Part shown: positions 53,526 through 62,107 of the stretch, in pieces
Layout: each line of letters opens with the position of its first letter
Position numbering within the stretch: position 1 is the stretch's first letter
NCBI GenBank assembly: GCA_963784885.1
Contig: CAWATA010000004.1
Span: 62,001-126,000, forward strand
DNA from: RHKX01 sp963784885
GTDB taxonomy: Bacteria > Actinomycetota > Thermoleophilia > Solirubrobacterales > 70-9
Reading direction: 5' to 3'
Length of the DNA stretch: 64,000 nt
The notes under the pieces: generated by a model
Database searches by the model: none
What the model saw: only the letters and a program-made list of their open reading frames with translations
What the model was told of the DNA's origin: nothing
Translations under genes and position numbers: made by a program

Positions 53526-53953
53526 AGGTCCGCCGATCCGATCGTCGCCGGATCGGCGTCCTCGCCCTCGTCCTCCCAGTCGGCCGGCTGGCCGAGGCCG
53601 GCGGACTTGACGACCTTGAGGCCGAGCATCGCGCACTTCATCCGGGTCGCGGAGATGTCGATGCCGAGCAGGTCGAGGACGGTCTCCTTCGGCAGCCGCA
53701 GCAACTCCTCGCGAGTCATGCCGATCAGCTCATCGGTCAGCAGCGACGTCGCCGCCGTCGAGATCGCGCAGCCCTGCCCCTCGAACGAGACCTCACTGAC
53801 CCTGCCGTCGTCGTCGAGCTTGATGAAGACGTGCTGCTCGTCCCCGCAGAACGGGTTGGTGTCCTCGAAGTCGAGGTCGTAGGAGTCGAGCCGGCCGAAG
53901 TTGTGGGGCCGCTTGTAGTGCTCGAGGATCTGGTCCCGATAGAGCTCGTCCAC
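53522..53953 (-). CDS. sufU: SufU zinc-dependent sulfur-transfer protein
   Basis: A 143-residue NifU/IscU-related protein. In Gram-positives SufU takes persulfide sulfur from SufS through a zinc-bound Cys. Cys36 (NPFCGDEQ, with Asp38), Cys62 (GQGCAIST) and Cys107 (RMKCAML) are the expected zinc ligands, and the SufU-specific insert between the second and third is present. GTG start two bases from the sufS stop. Confidence 0.95.
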   Translation of the reverse strand: MDELYRDQILEHYKRPHNFGRLDSYDLDFEDTNPFCGDEQHVFIKLDDDGRVSEVSFEGQGCAISTAATSLLTDELIGMTREELLRLPKETVLDLLGIDISATRMKCAMLGLKVVKSAGLGQPADWEDEGEDADPATIGSADL

Positions 53954-53955
53954 GG

Positions 53956-55224
53956 TCAGACCTCGAAGACCCGGCGGGCGTCGCCGATCGCATCGGCGAG
54001 TCGATCGATCTCCTCGCGGGTCGTGTAGACGCCGAAGCTCGCCCGGGCGGTCGCGGGGACGCCGAGGCGCTGCATCAACGGCTGCGCACAGTGGTGCCCG
54101 GCGCGCACGGCGACCCCGTGGCGGTCGAGGATCTCGGCGATGTCGTGTGGGTGGATCCCCTCGACCGCGAATGACACGGGCCCGATCCGCTCCGGGGCGG
54201 CGGGGGGGCCGAACACCGACAGCCCCGGGATCGCGCCGAGCCGCTCGAGCGCGTAGGCGGTGATCTCGCGCTCGTGGACGAGAACTCGCTCCATCCCGAC
54301 CGCGTCGAGCCAGCGCAGCGCCGCCGCCATGCCGATCGCCTGGGCGATCGCGGGCGTGCCGGCCTCGAATCGGGCGGGCGGATCGGCGAAGGTCGTGCCC
54401 TGCTTTGTGACCTTGCGGATCATCGATCCGCCGCCGAGGAACGGAGGCATCTCGCGCAGCAGCTCGAGCCGGGCCCAGAGCGCGCCGATCCCGGTCGGAC
54501 CGTAGGCCTTGTGTCCGGTCACGGCGTAGAAGTCGACGCCGAGCTCACGGACGTCGACGTCGAGCTTCGGCATCGACTGGGCGCCGTCGACGAGGATCAG
54601 CGCGCCGGCCTCGTGCGCCATCGCTGCGATCTCGGCGATCGGGTTCAGGGTTCCGAGTACGTTGGAGAGGTGGGTGATCGCGAGCAGCTTCGGCGATCGC
54701 TCCAGCGCCGCTTCGAGCTCGTCGCGGAGGAGCTCGCCGTCGTCGTCGATCCCGACCCAGTCGATCACCGCGCCGGTCGACTCCGCGAGCTGCTGCCAGG
54801 GCACGATGTTCGAGTGGTGCTCCATCTCGGTCAGCACGATCCGGTCGCCGGCGCCGACGTTGGCGACGCCCCAGGCGCGGGCGACGAGGTTGATCGCCTC
54901 GGTCGCGTTGCGGACGAAGATGATCTCGCGGCGGTCGCCGGCGCCGAGGTGGTCGGCGACGGTCGCCCGGGCGCCTTCGTAGGCGTCGGTGGCCTCGGCC
55001 GAGAGCGTGTGGGAGCCGCGATGGACGTTGGCGTGATGGCGGCGCTCGTAGCGGTCGACCGCCTCGATCGAGGCGAGGACGCGCTGGGAGCTCGCGCCCG
55101 AGTCCAGGTATACGAGGGGCTCGGCGCCGATCATCCGGCTCAGGGTCGGGAACGACGAGCGGATCCGCTCGAGGTCGAGCCCGCCCGCAGCGGCGGCGGC
55201 GCGATCGGAGGCGACCGATGCCAT
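53956..55224 (-). CDS. sufS: SufS cysteine desulfurase
   Basis: A 422-residue PLP enzyme that removes sulfur from cysteine as a persulfide. The PLP lysine is K239 in TGHKAYGPTG; the catalytic Cys379 lies in AGHHCAQPLM. THLSNVLG and VDGAQSMPKLDVDV are conserved class V aminotransferase segments. Type II (SufS) rather than IscS by the Cys loop and by pairing with SufU. Confidence 0.96.
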   Translation of the reverse strand: MASVASDRAAAAAGGLDLERIRSSFPTLSRMIGAEPLVYLDSGASSQRVLASIEAVDRYERRHHANVHRGSHTLSAEATDAYEGARATVADHLGAGDRREIIFVRNATEAINLVARAWGVANVGAGDRIVLTEMEHHSNIVPWQQLAESTGAVIDWVGIDDDGELLRDELEAALERSPKLLAITHLSNVLGTLNPIAEIAAMAHEAGALILVDGAQSMPKLDVDVRELGVDFYAVTGHKAYGPTGIGALWARLELLREMPPFLGGGSMIRKVTKQGTTFADPPARFEAGTPAIAQAIGMAAALRWLDAVGMERVLVHEREITAYALERLGAIPGLSVFGPPAAPERIGPVSFAVEGIHPHDIAEILDRHGVAVRAGHHCAQPLMQRLGVPATARASFGVYTTREEIDRLADAIGDARRVFEV

Positions 55225-55244
55225 GTCTGCCGGCCGCGCGGCGC

Positions 55245-56009
55245 TCAGGCGCCCGCCGCGACCTCCTCCTTGATCCAGCCGTAGCCCTTCTCCTCGAGCT
55301 CGCCGACGAGCTCGGGGCCGCCCTCCTTGACGATCCGGCCCTCGAACATGACGTGAACGCGGTCGGGCTCGACCATGTGGAGAATCCGCTGGTAGTGGGT
55401 GATGATCAGGACGCCCATGTCCGGCCCGGCGAAGCGGTTGACGCCGTCGGCGACGGTGCGGAGCGCATCGATGTCGAGGCCGGAGTCGGTCTCGTCGAGG
55501 ACGGCGATCTTCGGCTTCAGGAGCGCCATCTGCAGCATCTCCATCCGCTTCTTCTCGCCGCCGGAGAAGCCGTCGTTGAGGTAGCGGCTGGAGAAATCAC
55601 GCGGGATGTCCATCATCTCCATCGCCTCCTGCGTCGTCCGCGCGAAGTCCCTGAGCTTGATCTCGGGCTCACCCTGCGCCTCGCGCCTGGCGTTGACGAT
55701 CATCCGCAGGTACTTGGCGACGGTCACGCCGGGCACCGCGACCGGGTACTGGAAGGCCATGAAGAGCCCGGCCCGCGAGCGCTCGTCGGGGGCGGCTTCG
55801 GTGACGTCCTCGCCGTCGAAGGAGATCGTTCCGTCGGTGACCTCGAGCGAGGGATGGCCCATGATCGAGTTCGCGAGGGTCGATTTTCCGGAGCCGTTCG
55901 GCCCCATCAGCGCGTGGACCTCGCCACGGCTGACCGCCAGGTTCAGCCCTTTGAGGATCTGCTTCTCCTCGGCGGACACGTGCAGGTTCTTGATCTCGAG
56001 ATCAGCCAA
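55245..56009 (-). CDS. sufC: SufC ATPase of the SufBCD complex
   Basis: A 254-residue ABC-type ATPase. Walker A is GPNGSGKST, the signature is FSGGEKKRMEMLQMAL and Walker B LKPKIAVLDETDSGLD. I chose the TTG at 56009 (LADLEIKNLHV, the normal SufC opening), with GGAG upstream; the frame continues further upstream but overlaps the regulator. SufC lies between the Rrf2 regulator and sufS. Confidence 0.95.
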   Translation of the reverse strand: MADLEIKNLHVSAEEKQILKGLNLAVSRGEVHALMGPNGSGKSTLANSIMGHPSLEVTDGTISFDGEDVTEAAPDERSRAGLFMAFQYPVAVPGVTVAKYLRMIVNARREAQGEPEIKLRDFARTTQEAMEMMDIPRDFSSRYLNDGFSGGEKKRMEMLQMALLKPKIAVLDETDSGLDIDALRTVADGVNRFAGPDMGVLIITHYQRILHMVEPDRVHVMFEGRIVKEGGPELVGELEEKGYGWIKEEVAAGA

Positions 56010-56044
56010 TTCGACTCCAGTTCGTTTCGGGTGTGCGGCGGCGC

Positions 56045-56515
56045 TCAGGCGGCGCCGGCCGCGACTGTTTTCAGCTTTCGGTCGCGGCTCTCGAACTCGA
56101 TCAGCTCCGCGAGGGTCGTGCCCGCGAGCGCCCGGGTGATGCCGCCGTGGACCCTCGTCCAGAGCAGCTTCGTCGAGCACGCGGCGTCGCCGTCGGACTC
56201 GTGGGAGCAGAGGACGCGACCGTCGGCGCCGTCGACGAAGCAATCCATCGGGGCGATCGGGCCCTCCAGGGCTTCGACGACCTCGAGCATGCGGATGTCC
56301 TCGGCGGGTAGGGCGAGGCGGTAGCCGCCGTGGGCGCCGCGCTGCGAGCTGACCAGGCCCGCATCGCGCAGCTTCGCCACGAGATGCTCGAGGTAGGAGA
56401 GGGGGAGGGTCTCCGAGTCGGCGAGCGACGCGAGCGCCACCGGGCGCTCACCACCCTGCCGGCCGAGGGCCACCATCAGTCGCACCCCGTATTCGGCCTT
56501 GGTCGAGAACAGCAT
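56045..56515 (-). CDS. Rrf2-family regulator (IscR/SufR-like) of the suf genes
   Basis: A 156-residue winged-helix regulator. MLFSTKAEYGVRLMVALGR and LSYLEHLVAKLRDAGLVSSQRGAHGGYRLA are the Rrf2 DNA-binding segments. Cys92, Cys103 and Cys113 match the three-Cys cluster-binding loop of IscR-type sensors. First gene before sufC on the same strand, so it probably senses Fe-S status and controls this operon. TAGGAT is 7 bases before the ATG. Confidence 0.92.
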   Translation of the reverse strand: MLFSTKAEYGVRLMVALGRQGGERPVALASLADSETLPLSYLEHLVAKLRDAGLVSSQRGAHGGYRLALPAEDIRMLEVVEALEGPIAPMDCFVDGADGRVLCSHESDGDAACSTKLLWTRVHGGITRALAGTTLAELIEFESRDRKLKTVAAGAA

Positions 56516-56522
56516 GGAACAA

Positions 56523-56528
56523 ATCCTA
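56523..56528 (-). promoter_or_regulatory. -10-like TAGGAT upstream of the Rrf2-suf operon
   Basis: On the minus strand TAGGAT ends 7 bases before the ATG at 56515, leaderless spacing. Confidence 0.5.
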
Positions 56529-57179
56529 GCGATCAGGTCGGTTTTGCTGCATGGCCTGCAGCCGATCCTTGATCAAGCGCCAGGGATGGATGACGACCCG
56601 TCCCGCCGCCGCGGTCCTCAGCGCGCGCCCGAGCGCGGTTCCGGTTACCGGCCCGGGCGGGACCTCGAGGATCAGCTCGAGGTAGCCGTCGGGGGTCCGG
56701 CGCGGTCCGGTCGTTTCGCCGTCGATCGACCGGAACAGCTCGATCGCCTCGGCGTTCTCCTGCAGGACGAGGGCGACGAATCGCTCGATTCCATTCTCCG
56801 CCGCGCGTTCGGTCAGGCGCTCGAGCAGCGCCGTGCCGGCGCCCTTTCCCTGCCAATCGTCGCCGACCACGACCGCCACCTCGGCTGTGTCCGGCTCCTC
56901 GCCCCGCACGTAGCGGGCCACTCCGACCGCGTCGCCCCCGTCGTCGAAGGCGATCACCGCCTCGTGGTCGTGGTGATCGACCTCGGTCAGGTAGGCGAGG
57001 TCGGTGGAGGAGAGGCGGTCGAGGGAGGAGAAGAAGCGGCGGTACCGCGACTCCGGGCTGAGGCGGGCGAAACCGCCGGCGATCGCCTCCTTGTCGCTCG
57101 GCAGCACCTCCCGCAGCTCGATGAAGGAGCCGTCGCGGAGCTTTCGCCGACTGGGGTTGTGTGAGACTGCAGCCGCCAC
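56526..57179 (-). CDS. GNAT N-acetyltransferase
   Basis: A 217-residue protein with the acetyl-CoA-binding motif VVVGDDWQGKGAGTALLERLTERAAENGI (V-x-x-x-x-Q-G-x-G-x-A form) and a preceding VGVARYVR strand. The first 50 residues read LRDGSFIELREVLPSDKEAIAGGF, like PatZ/Pat-type GNAT domains, but no regulatory domain is attached. Substrate unknown. GTG start. It ends just upstream of the suf regulator. Confidence 0.88.
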   Translation of the reverse strand: MAAAVSHNPSRRKLRDGSFIELREVLPSDKEAIAGGFARLSPESRYRRFFSSLDRLSSTDLAYLTEVDHHDHEAVIAFDDGGDAVGVARYVRGEEPDTAEVAVVVGDDWQGKGAGTALLERLTERAAENGIERFVALVLQENAEAIELFRSIDGETTGPRRTPDGYLELILEVPPGPVTGTALGRALRTAAAGRVVIHPWRLIKDRLQAMQQNRPDR

Positions 57180-57226
57180 GAACGGTCCCGCTTTCGGTCC
57201 GGATCGGTGGGAGCACGGTACCTGAG

Positions 57227-58111
57227 GTGAGCGCGATCAAGAAGCAGACCTTCCGCGAGCGCGTCCGCTCGATGCTGAAGAGCGCCTACTACTCCCATCG
57301 GTTCCGGGCGGTGGCCTACGCACCGCTGGACGCGCTCGATCAGCTCCGCGGGCGTCGCGATCCGCTGGTGCCGCCGCGCAGTCTCCAGTACGTCGGCCGC
57401 CGCGAGGACTTCGCTCCGGTCGGCGCCTACTGGCGGGATCGCCTCGTCAACGACATCGGAATCGGCCCGGATGCGGACGTCCTCGACATCGGCTGCGGGG
57501 TCGGGCGTGCGGCCGTCGCCCTGGTCCCGCACCTGCGCGAGGGCACCTACGAGGGCTTCGACGTCGTCCCGGCTTTCGTCTCCTGGTGCGCGCGCGAGAT
57601 CACCCCACGGCATCCGAACTTCCGCTTTCAGCTCGCCGACGTTTGGAACCGTCAATACAACCGCGCCGGCGATGTCTCGCCGGCCGAGTACGAGTTCCCG
57701 TTCGCCGCCGACCGGTTCGATGCGGCGCTGGCCGCATCGGTGTTCACCCACATCGAGCCGGATGGGGTGCGCCGATATCTGGCCGAGGCCGGCCGCGTGC
57801 TCCGCGGCGGCGGCGTCCTCGTCTGCACGTTCTTCCTCGTCGACTCCGAGGTCGAGGGCCTCCTGCGCGAGTCGCGAGCCGCGTTCGCCCTCGATCACCG
57901 CCTGAGCGATTCGACCGGGACGCCCTACCTGGCCGCGGACCCGCGCGTGCCCGAGTTCTGCGTCGGGATCTTCGAGTCGCAGCTCGCAGCCGCGGCGGAG
58001 GATGCCGGCTTCGAGCCCGGTCCTGAAATCGAGCGGGGATGGTGGTCCGGGCGTCGGGTCGGAGACGGCGCCCCGTACCAAGACATCGTCACCCTGCGCA
58101 AGCCCGGATGA
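57227..58111 (+). CDS. Class I SAM-dependent methyltransferase
   Basis: A 294-residue protein. Motif I is VLDIGCGVGRAAVAL (about residues 85-99), followed by EGFDVVPAFVSWC, the DAALAASVFTHIE acidic-loop region and LRGGGVLVCTFFLV. The N-terminal 75 residues are basic and helical. Acceptor is unknown; small-molecule or lipid-linked sugar methylation is possible given neighbours elsewhere in the window. The GTG at 57227 is favoured because it removes an N-terminal run that overlaps the divergent GNAT gene. Confidence 0.88.
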   Translation: MSAIKKQTFRERVRSMLKSAYYSHRFRAVAYAPLDALDQLRGRRDPLVPPRSLQYVGRREDFAPVGAYWRDRLVNDIGIGPDADVLDIGCGVGRAAVALVPHLREGTYEGFDVVPAFVSWCAREITPRHPNFRFQLADVWNRQYNRAGDVSPAEYEFPFAADRFDAALAASVFTHIEPDGVRRYLAEAGRVLRGGGVLVCTFFLVDSEVEGLLRESRAAFALDHRLSDSTGTPYLAADPRVPEFCVGIFESQLAAAAEDAGFEPGPEIERGWWSGRRVGDGAPYQDIVTLRKPG

Positions 58112-58120
58112 GGCGGCCGC

Positions 58121-58750
58121 TCAGGGCTCGATGAGCCCGCGGCGAATCGCGTAGCGGACCAGCTCGACGCGGTCCCGCATGCCGAGCTTCCGCATCGCGT
58201 TCGAGCGGTGGTTCTCGGCGGTCTTCTCGGCGAGGCCGAGGATCTCGGCGATCTCCTTGTTCGTGTGGGCCTCGGCGACGAGCTTCACGACCTCCTCCTC
58301 GCGCGGCGTCAGCTCCTCGCCTCGGTTTTCGCCGCCGTCGAGGACATCGCGAATCAGCGCCTGCTGGGCCTCGGGGGTGAGGAACGGCTCACCGCGCTCG
58401 ACCGCGCGAATCGCCTCGATCAGCTCGCGATCGGCCGCCCGCTTGAGGACGTAGCCGGAGGCGCCCGCCTTCAGCGCCTCGAAGAGATAGCGGTCCTCAT
58501 CGTGCATCGACAGGACCAGAACGGACACGTCGGGGGCAGTCGCGCGGATCGCCCGCGTCGCCTCGAGGCCGTTCATCCCGGGCATCTTCACGTCGAGGAT
58601 CGCCAGGTCCGGGCGCACCTCCAGCGCTCGGTCGCGCGCCTCGACGCCGTCGCCGGCCTCGGCCACGACCTCGATCCCGTCCTCGCTCTCGAGCAGCTTT
58701 CGCAGTCCGGAGCGGACGATCCCGTGGTCGTCTGCGATCAGCACCCTCAT
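58121..58750 (-). CDS. NarL/FixJ-family response regulator
   Basis: A 209-residue regulator with a receiver domain (phospho-accepting Asp53 in ILDVKMPGMNG, acidic pair DD at 7-8, Lys in GYVLKRA) and a C-terminal LuxR-type helix-turn-helix (LTPREEEVVKLVAEAHTNKEIAEILGLAEKTAENHRSNAMRKL). It overlaps its histidine kinase gene by four bases. Target genes are not evident. Confidence 0.96.
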   Translation of the reverse strand: MRVLIADDHGIVRSGLRKLLESEDGIEVVAEAGDGVEARDRALEVRPDLAILDVKMPGMNGLEATRAIRATAPDVSVLVLSMHDEDRYLFEALKAGASGYVLKRAADRELIEAIRAVERGEPFLTPEAQQALIRDVLDGGENRGEELTPREEEVVKLVAEAHTNKEIAEILGLAEKTAENHRSNAMRKLGMRDRVELVRYAIRRGLIEP

Positions 58751-59760
58751 CGCGGCGGTCTCGGCTTCTCGACACCGTTCATGATCGCTCCATCGGCAGT
58801 TCGGGCCCGGAGCGTTACCCGGGTACCGGCTTCCGGCACGGATTCGACCGTCAGCGAGCCCCCGCAGAGGAGCGCCCGCTCACGCATCCCGGCGATCCCG
58901 AGCTTCTCGTCGGCGCGCCCGCCCCCGTACCCGGTGCCGTCGTCGCTGACCCGGAGCTCGAACTCATCGCCGGAGCCGATCAGCCGCACGCGCAGATGTT
59001 CGGCGCCGGCGTGCTGGACGACGTTGGTGACCGCCTCCTGCGCGATCCTGTAGGTGACGAGCTGAAGGTCGTCGGAGAGCTCGTCGATGTCGCCCTCCAC
59101 TTCGAAGCTCGCCTGGACCCCGGCTTCCCGCTCGACCTCCTCGACGAGCGTCGCGAGCGCCGCCTTCAACCCGAGGTCGTCGAGGGTCGTCGGCCGCAGT
59201 CCGCGCGCGAGGTCGAGGAGCTCCCGCATCGCTCGCGAGATCAACCCGCCGATCTCGCCGAGCTCGGCAGCGGTCTCGGGATCGTCGGTCTGCCGGCGCA
59301 CGGCCTCGAGCCGGAGGAGCAGTGCGGTCAGCGCCTGATTGACCTCGTCGTGAAGATCGCGGGCGATCCGCTCGCGCTCCCGCTCCTGGGCCCCGAGCGC
59401 GGCGCTGGCGGCGCCTCGGCGCTCGGCTTCGAGGCGCTCGAGCATCGCGTGGAAGGAGCGCTCGATGCTGACCACCTCATCGGGGCCGCCGGTCACGACG
59501 GGCAGCGTCGGCGGCTTGCTGAGGTCGACCTCCTCCATCTCGGTTGCGAGCTGCTCCAGGGGCTCGAATCGGCGAGCGAGCAGCCAGATGTTGACCGCCA
59601 CCGTCGCCGCGACCGCGAAGCCGAGGACGAGCCCGACTTCGGCGTTGTCACGGATCGCGCTGTCGGGATTCGAGGCGATCGAGGCGGCGATCACCGCCGC
59701 GGCGATCAGCAGCAGGTTGACCAGCAGCACCTGGGTGAGGAGGGTTCCGCGACGCATCAA
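58747..59760 (-). CDS. NarX-type sensor histidine kinase
   Basis: A 337-residue membrane kinase. Two helices (about 8-28 and 43-63) enclose a very short outside loop of about 15 residues, so ligand sensing outside is unlikely. A HAMP-like stretch follows, then the HisKA_3 helix ARDLHDEVNQALTALLLRLE with phospho-accepting His137, and the HATPase domain with VSDDGTGYGGG and LGIAGMRERA. The partner response regulator is directly downstream. Divergent from htpX. Confidence 0.94.
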   Translation of the reverse strand: MMRRGTLLTQVLLVNLLLIAAAVIAASIASNPDSAIRDNAEVGLVLGFAVAATVAVNIWLLARRFEPLEQLATEMEEVDLSKPPTLPVVTGGPDEVVSIERSFHAMLERLEAERRGAASAALGAQERERERIARDLHDEVNQALTALLLRLEAVRRQTDDPETAAELGEIGGLISRAMRELLDLARGLRPTTLDDLGLKAALATLVEEVEREAGVQASFEVEGDIDELSDDLQLVTYRIAQEAVTNVVQHAGAEHLRVRLIGSGDEFELRVSDDGTGYGGGRADEKLGIAGMRERALLCGGSLTVESVPEAGTRVTLRARTADGAIMNGVEKPRPPR

Positions 59761-59862
59761 TCCCCAATCGACCGCTCGGCGATTCCTCCTTAGCCGATTA
59801 GGGACCGCTTACCTGCGTCTGCAACCATTCCGCTCTCACCGAGACGCCACAGGAGGCACCCG

Positions 59863-60732
59863 ATGACGACGACACGAAGCTCCAACTGGGCCGCGGGCCT
59901 GCGAACCACCCTGCTGCTGGCCGGTCTGACCGGCCTTCTGGTCGTCATCGGCGCACTGATCGGGGGCCCCCAGACGGCGCTGATGTTCCTCGGCATCGGG
60001 CTGGTGATGAACCTCGGCGTCTACTGGTTCAGCGACAAGATCGCCCTCCGATCCGCCGGCGCGAAGCCGATCACCGAGGAGCAGGCGCCGCAGATCTACG
60101 AGATGGTTCGCGAGCTGACGACCGCCGCGAAGATGCCGATGCCGGCCCTCTACGTGATTCCCCAGGAGGCGCCCAACGCCTTTGCGACCGGGCGCAGCCC
60201 GGAGAAGGCGGCCGTCGCGGTCACCTCCGGCATCACCAAGCTCCTCTCGCCGGACGAGCTCCGCGGTGTCATCGCCCACGAGCTCGCCCACATCCGCAAC
60301 CGCGACACCCTGATCCAGGCGGTCGCAGCCGCGATCGGCGGTGCGATCACCTATCTCGGCTACATGCTGCTCTGGTTCGGCGGCGACGATGACAGTCCGA
60401 TCGGCCTGATCGCGTCGCTGGCGCTCGTTCTGCTCGCTCCGATCGCCGCGTCGATCATCCAGCTCTCGATCTCGCGACAGCGCGAGTACGCGGCCGACGC
60501 GACGGGCGCCCAGATCTGCGGCAATCCGGAAAGCCTCGCATCGGCGCTGCTGCGCCTCGACGAGGGCAGCAAGGCAATCCCCATGAAGGTCAACGAGTCG
60601 ACCGAGTGCCTCTACATCGTCAAGCCGCTCGCCGGCGGCAGGGGAAAGGCGATGGCGAGCCTGTTCAGCACCCACCCTCCGATCGAGGAGCGGGTACGGC
60701 GTTTGCGTCAGATGAGGCCGGCCCTCGGCTGA
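59863..60732 (+). CDS. htpX: HtpX-like membrane M48 zinc protease
   Basis: A 289-residue membrane protease for quality control of membrane proteins. The zinc motif HELAH is at residues 139-143, and the third ligand lies in the later SRQREYAADATGA. Two helices precede (about 15-55) and two follow the active site. The ATG has an AGGAGG ribosome site at 7 bases. Length is the usual one for HtpX. Confidence 0.94.
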   Translation: MTTTRSSNWAAGLRTTLLLAGLTGLLVVIGALIGGPQTALMFLGIGLVMNLGVYWFSDKIALRSAGAKPITEEQAPQIYEMVRELTTAAKMPMPALYVIPQEAPNAFATGRSPEKAAVAVTSGITKLLSPDELRGVIAHELAHIRNRDTLIQAVAAAIGGAITYLGYMLLWFGGDDDSPIGLIASLALVLLAPIAASIIQLSISRQREYAADATGAQICGNPESLASALLRLDEGSKAIPMKVNESTECLYIVKPLAGGRGKAMASLFSTHPPIEERVRRLRQMRPALG

Positions 60733-60755
60733 TCGACGGCCCCCTCGGCGGGCGC

Positions 60756-60761
60756 TATACT
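60756..60761 (+). promoter_or_regulatory. -10-like TATACT, near-leaderless spacing
   Basis: TATACT ends 10 bases before the ATG at 60772. Confidence 0.5.
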
Positions 60762-60771
60762 TTCTGAAGTA

Positions 60772-61974
60772 ATGACTCCGGAGACCGAGACGAAGAACCG
60801 TGCAAGCGGCGCCGACCTGATCGCTCAGGCGAAGGCCGAGATCGAGGAGATCCAGCCGACGGAGGCGGCCGCCGAGCTCGACGCCGGCGACGCCGCGATC
60901 GTCGACGTGCGCGAGCAGCACGAGTTCGAGGAGCGGCACATCGAGGGCGCCATCCACGTCCCCCGCAGCTACCTCGAGTCCCGGATCGAGCAGTACGTGC
61001 CCGATCGCTCCAAGCGGATCATCCTCTACTGCGCCTCGGGCATCCGCTCGGCGCTGGCCGCGAAGACGCTCGGCGAGGAGCTCGGCTACGAGGACGTCAG
61101 CTCGATGGCCGGCGGAATCACGCTCTGGCGCGACCGCGGCCTGCCGGTCGTCACCCCGCGGTCGCTGACCCAGGAGCAGAAGGAGCGCTACTCACGCCAC
61201 ATCCTCGTTCCCGAGATCGGCCTCGAGGGCCAGCTGAAGCTGCTCGACGCCAAGGTCCTGCTGCTCGGCACCGGCGGCCTCGGCTCCCCGACGGCCCTCT
61301 ACCTCGCGGCGGCGGGCGTCGGCACGCTCGGGCTGATCGACGACGACGTCGTCGACGCCTCGAACCTGCAGCGGCAGGTGATCCACAACACCGAGCGGAT
61401 CGGGATGCCCAAGACCGAGTCCGCCCGCAAGGCGATCGAGGCGCTGAACCCCGACGTCAACGTCGTCGAGCATCGGGTCCGCTTCGGCCCCGAGAACGTG
61501 ATCGAGCTGCTCTCCGACTACGACGTTATCGTCGACGGAGCCGACAACTTCCCGACCCGATACCTGCTCAACGACGCTTCGGTGCGCCTCAACAAGCCGG
61601 TCGTCTCGGCGTCGATCCTCTCCTTCGACGGGCAGATCTCGACGTTCGTCCCCCACGAGGGGCCGTGCTACCGCTGCCTCTATCCGACGCCGCCACCCGC
61701 CGAGCTCGCGCCGAGCTGCGGTGCTGCCGGCGTCCTCGGCGTCCTGCCGGGCATCATGGGGCTGCTTCAGGCCCTCGAGGTGGTCAAGCTCGTCACCGGT
61801 GCCGGCCGGCCGCTGGTCGGCAGGCTGCTCCTGTTCGAGGCACTCGGTACCGAGTTCACCGAGCTCAAGGTCAGGCGCGATCCCGACTGCCCGATCTGCG
61901 GCCCCGACGCACCCCGGGTCGCCGACGAGGACCTCGGGAAGTTCCCGGACTACGAACTCTTCTGCGCGGGCTGA
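60772..61974 (+). CDS. Rhodanese-MoeB/ThiF fusion (MoeZ-like, rhodanese first)
   Basis: A 400-residue protein. The N-terminal rhodanese (about 30-128) has the active-site Cys87 in LYCASGIRS. The adenylyltransferase domain starts at QEQKERYSRHILVPEIG, with GTGGLGS (166-172) for ATP, two CxxC zinc pairs (CYRC and CPIC) and SCGAAGVLG. Such proteins adenylate the C-terminal Gly of ubiquitin-like sulfur carriers and give them a thiocarboxylate, here supplied by the rhodanese. In the usual MoeZ the rhodanese is C-terminal, so the order is reversed. A CysO/MoaD-like carrier is two genes downstream. Confidence 0.93.
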   Translation: MTPETETKNRASGADLIAQAKAEIEEIQPTEAAAELDAGDAAIVDVREQHEFEERHIEGAIHVPRSYLESRIEQYVPDRSKRIILYCASGIRSALAAKTLGEELGYEDVSSMAGGITLWRDRGLPVVTPRSLTQEQKERYSRHILVPEIGLEGQLKLLDAKVLLLGTGGLGSPTALYLAAAGVGTLGLIDDDVVDASNLQRQVIHNTERIGMPKTESARKAIEALNPDVNVVEHRVRFGPENVIELLSDYDVIVDGADNFPTRYLLNDASVRLNKPVVSASILSFDGQISTFVPHEGPCYRCLYPTPPPAELAPSCGAAGVLGVLPGIMGLLQALEVVKLVTGAGRPLVGRLLLFEALGTEFTELKVRRDPDCPICGPDAPRVADEDLGKFPDYELFCAG

Positions 61975-62092
61975 CCTGCCGGCGGGACGGGGGCGCGACT
62001 GCCGGCGACATCTGCCGGCTTGCGTGCGAAGCACGCGGCGCCGGGCTCTTCCTCGGCCTCGCGACTCCCGACCTCGCCGGATGCAATCCCGG

Positions 62093-62098
62093 TAGGCT
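62093..62098 (+). promoter_or_regulatory. -10-like TAGGCT, near-leaderless spacing
   Basis: TAGGCT ends 9 bases before the ATG at 62108. Confidence 0.45.
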
Positions 62099-62107
62099 CG
62101 CGGCCCG

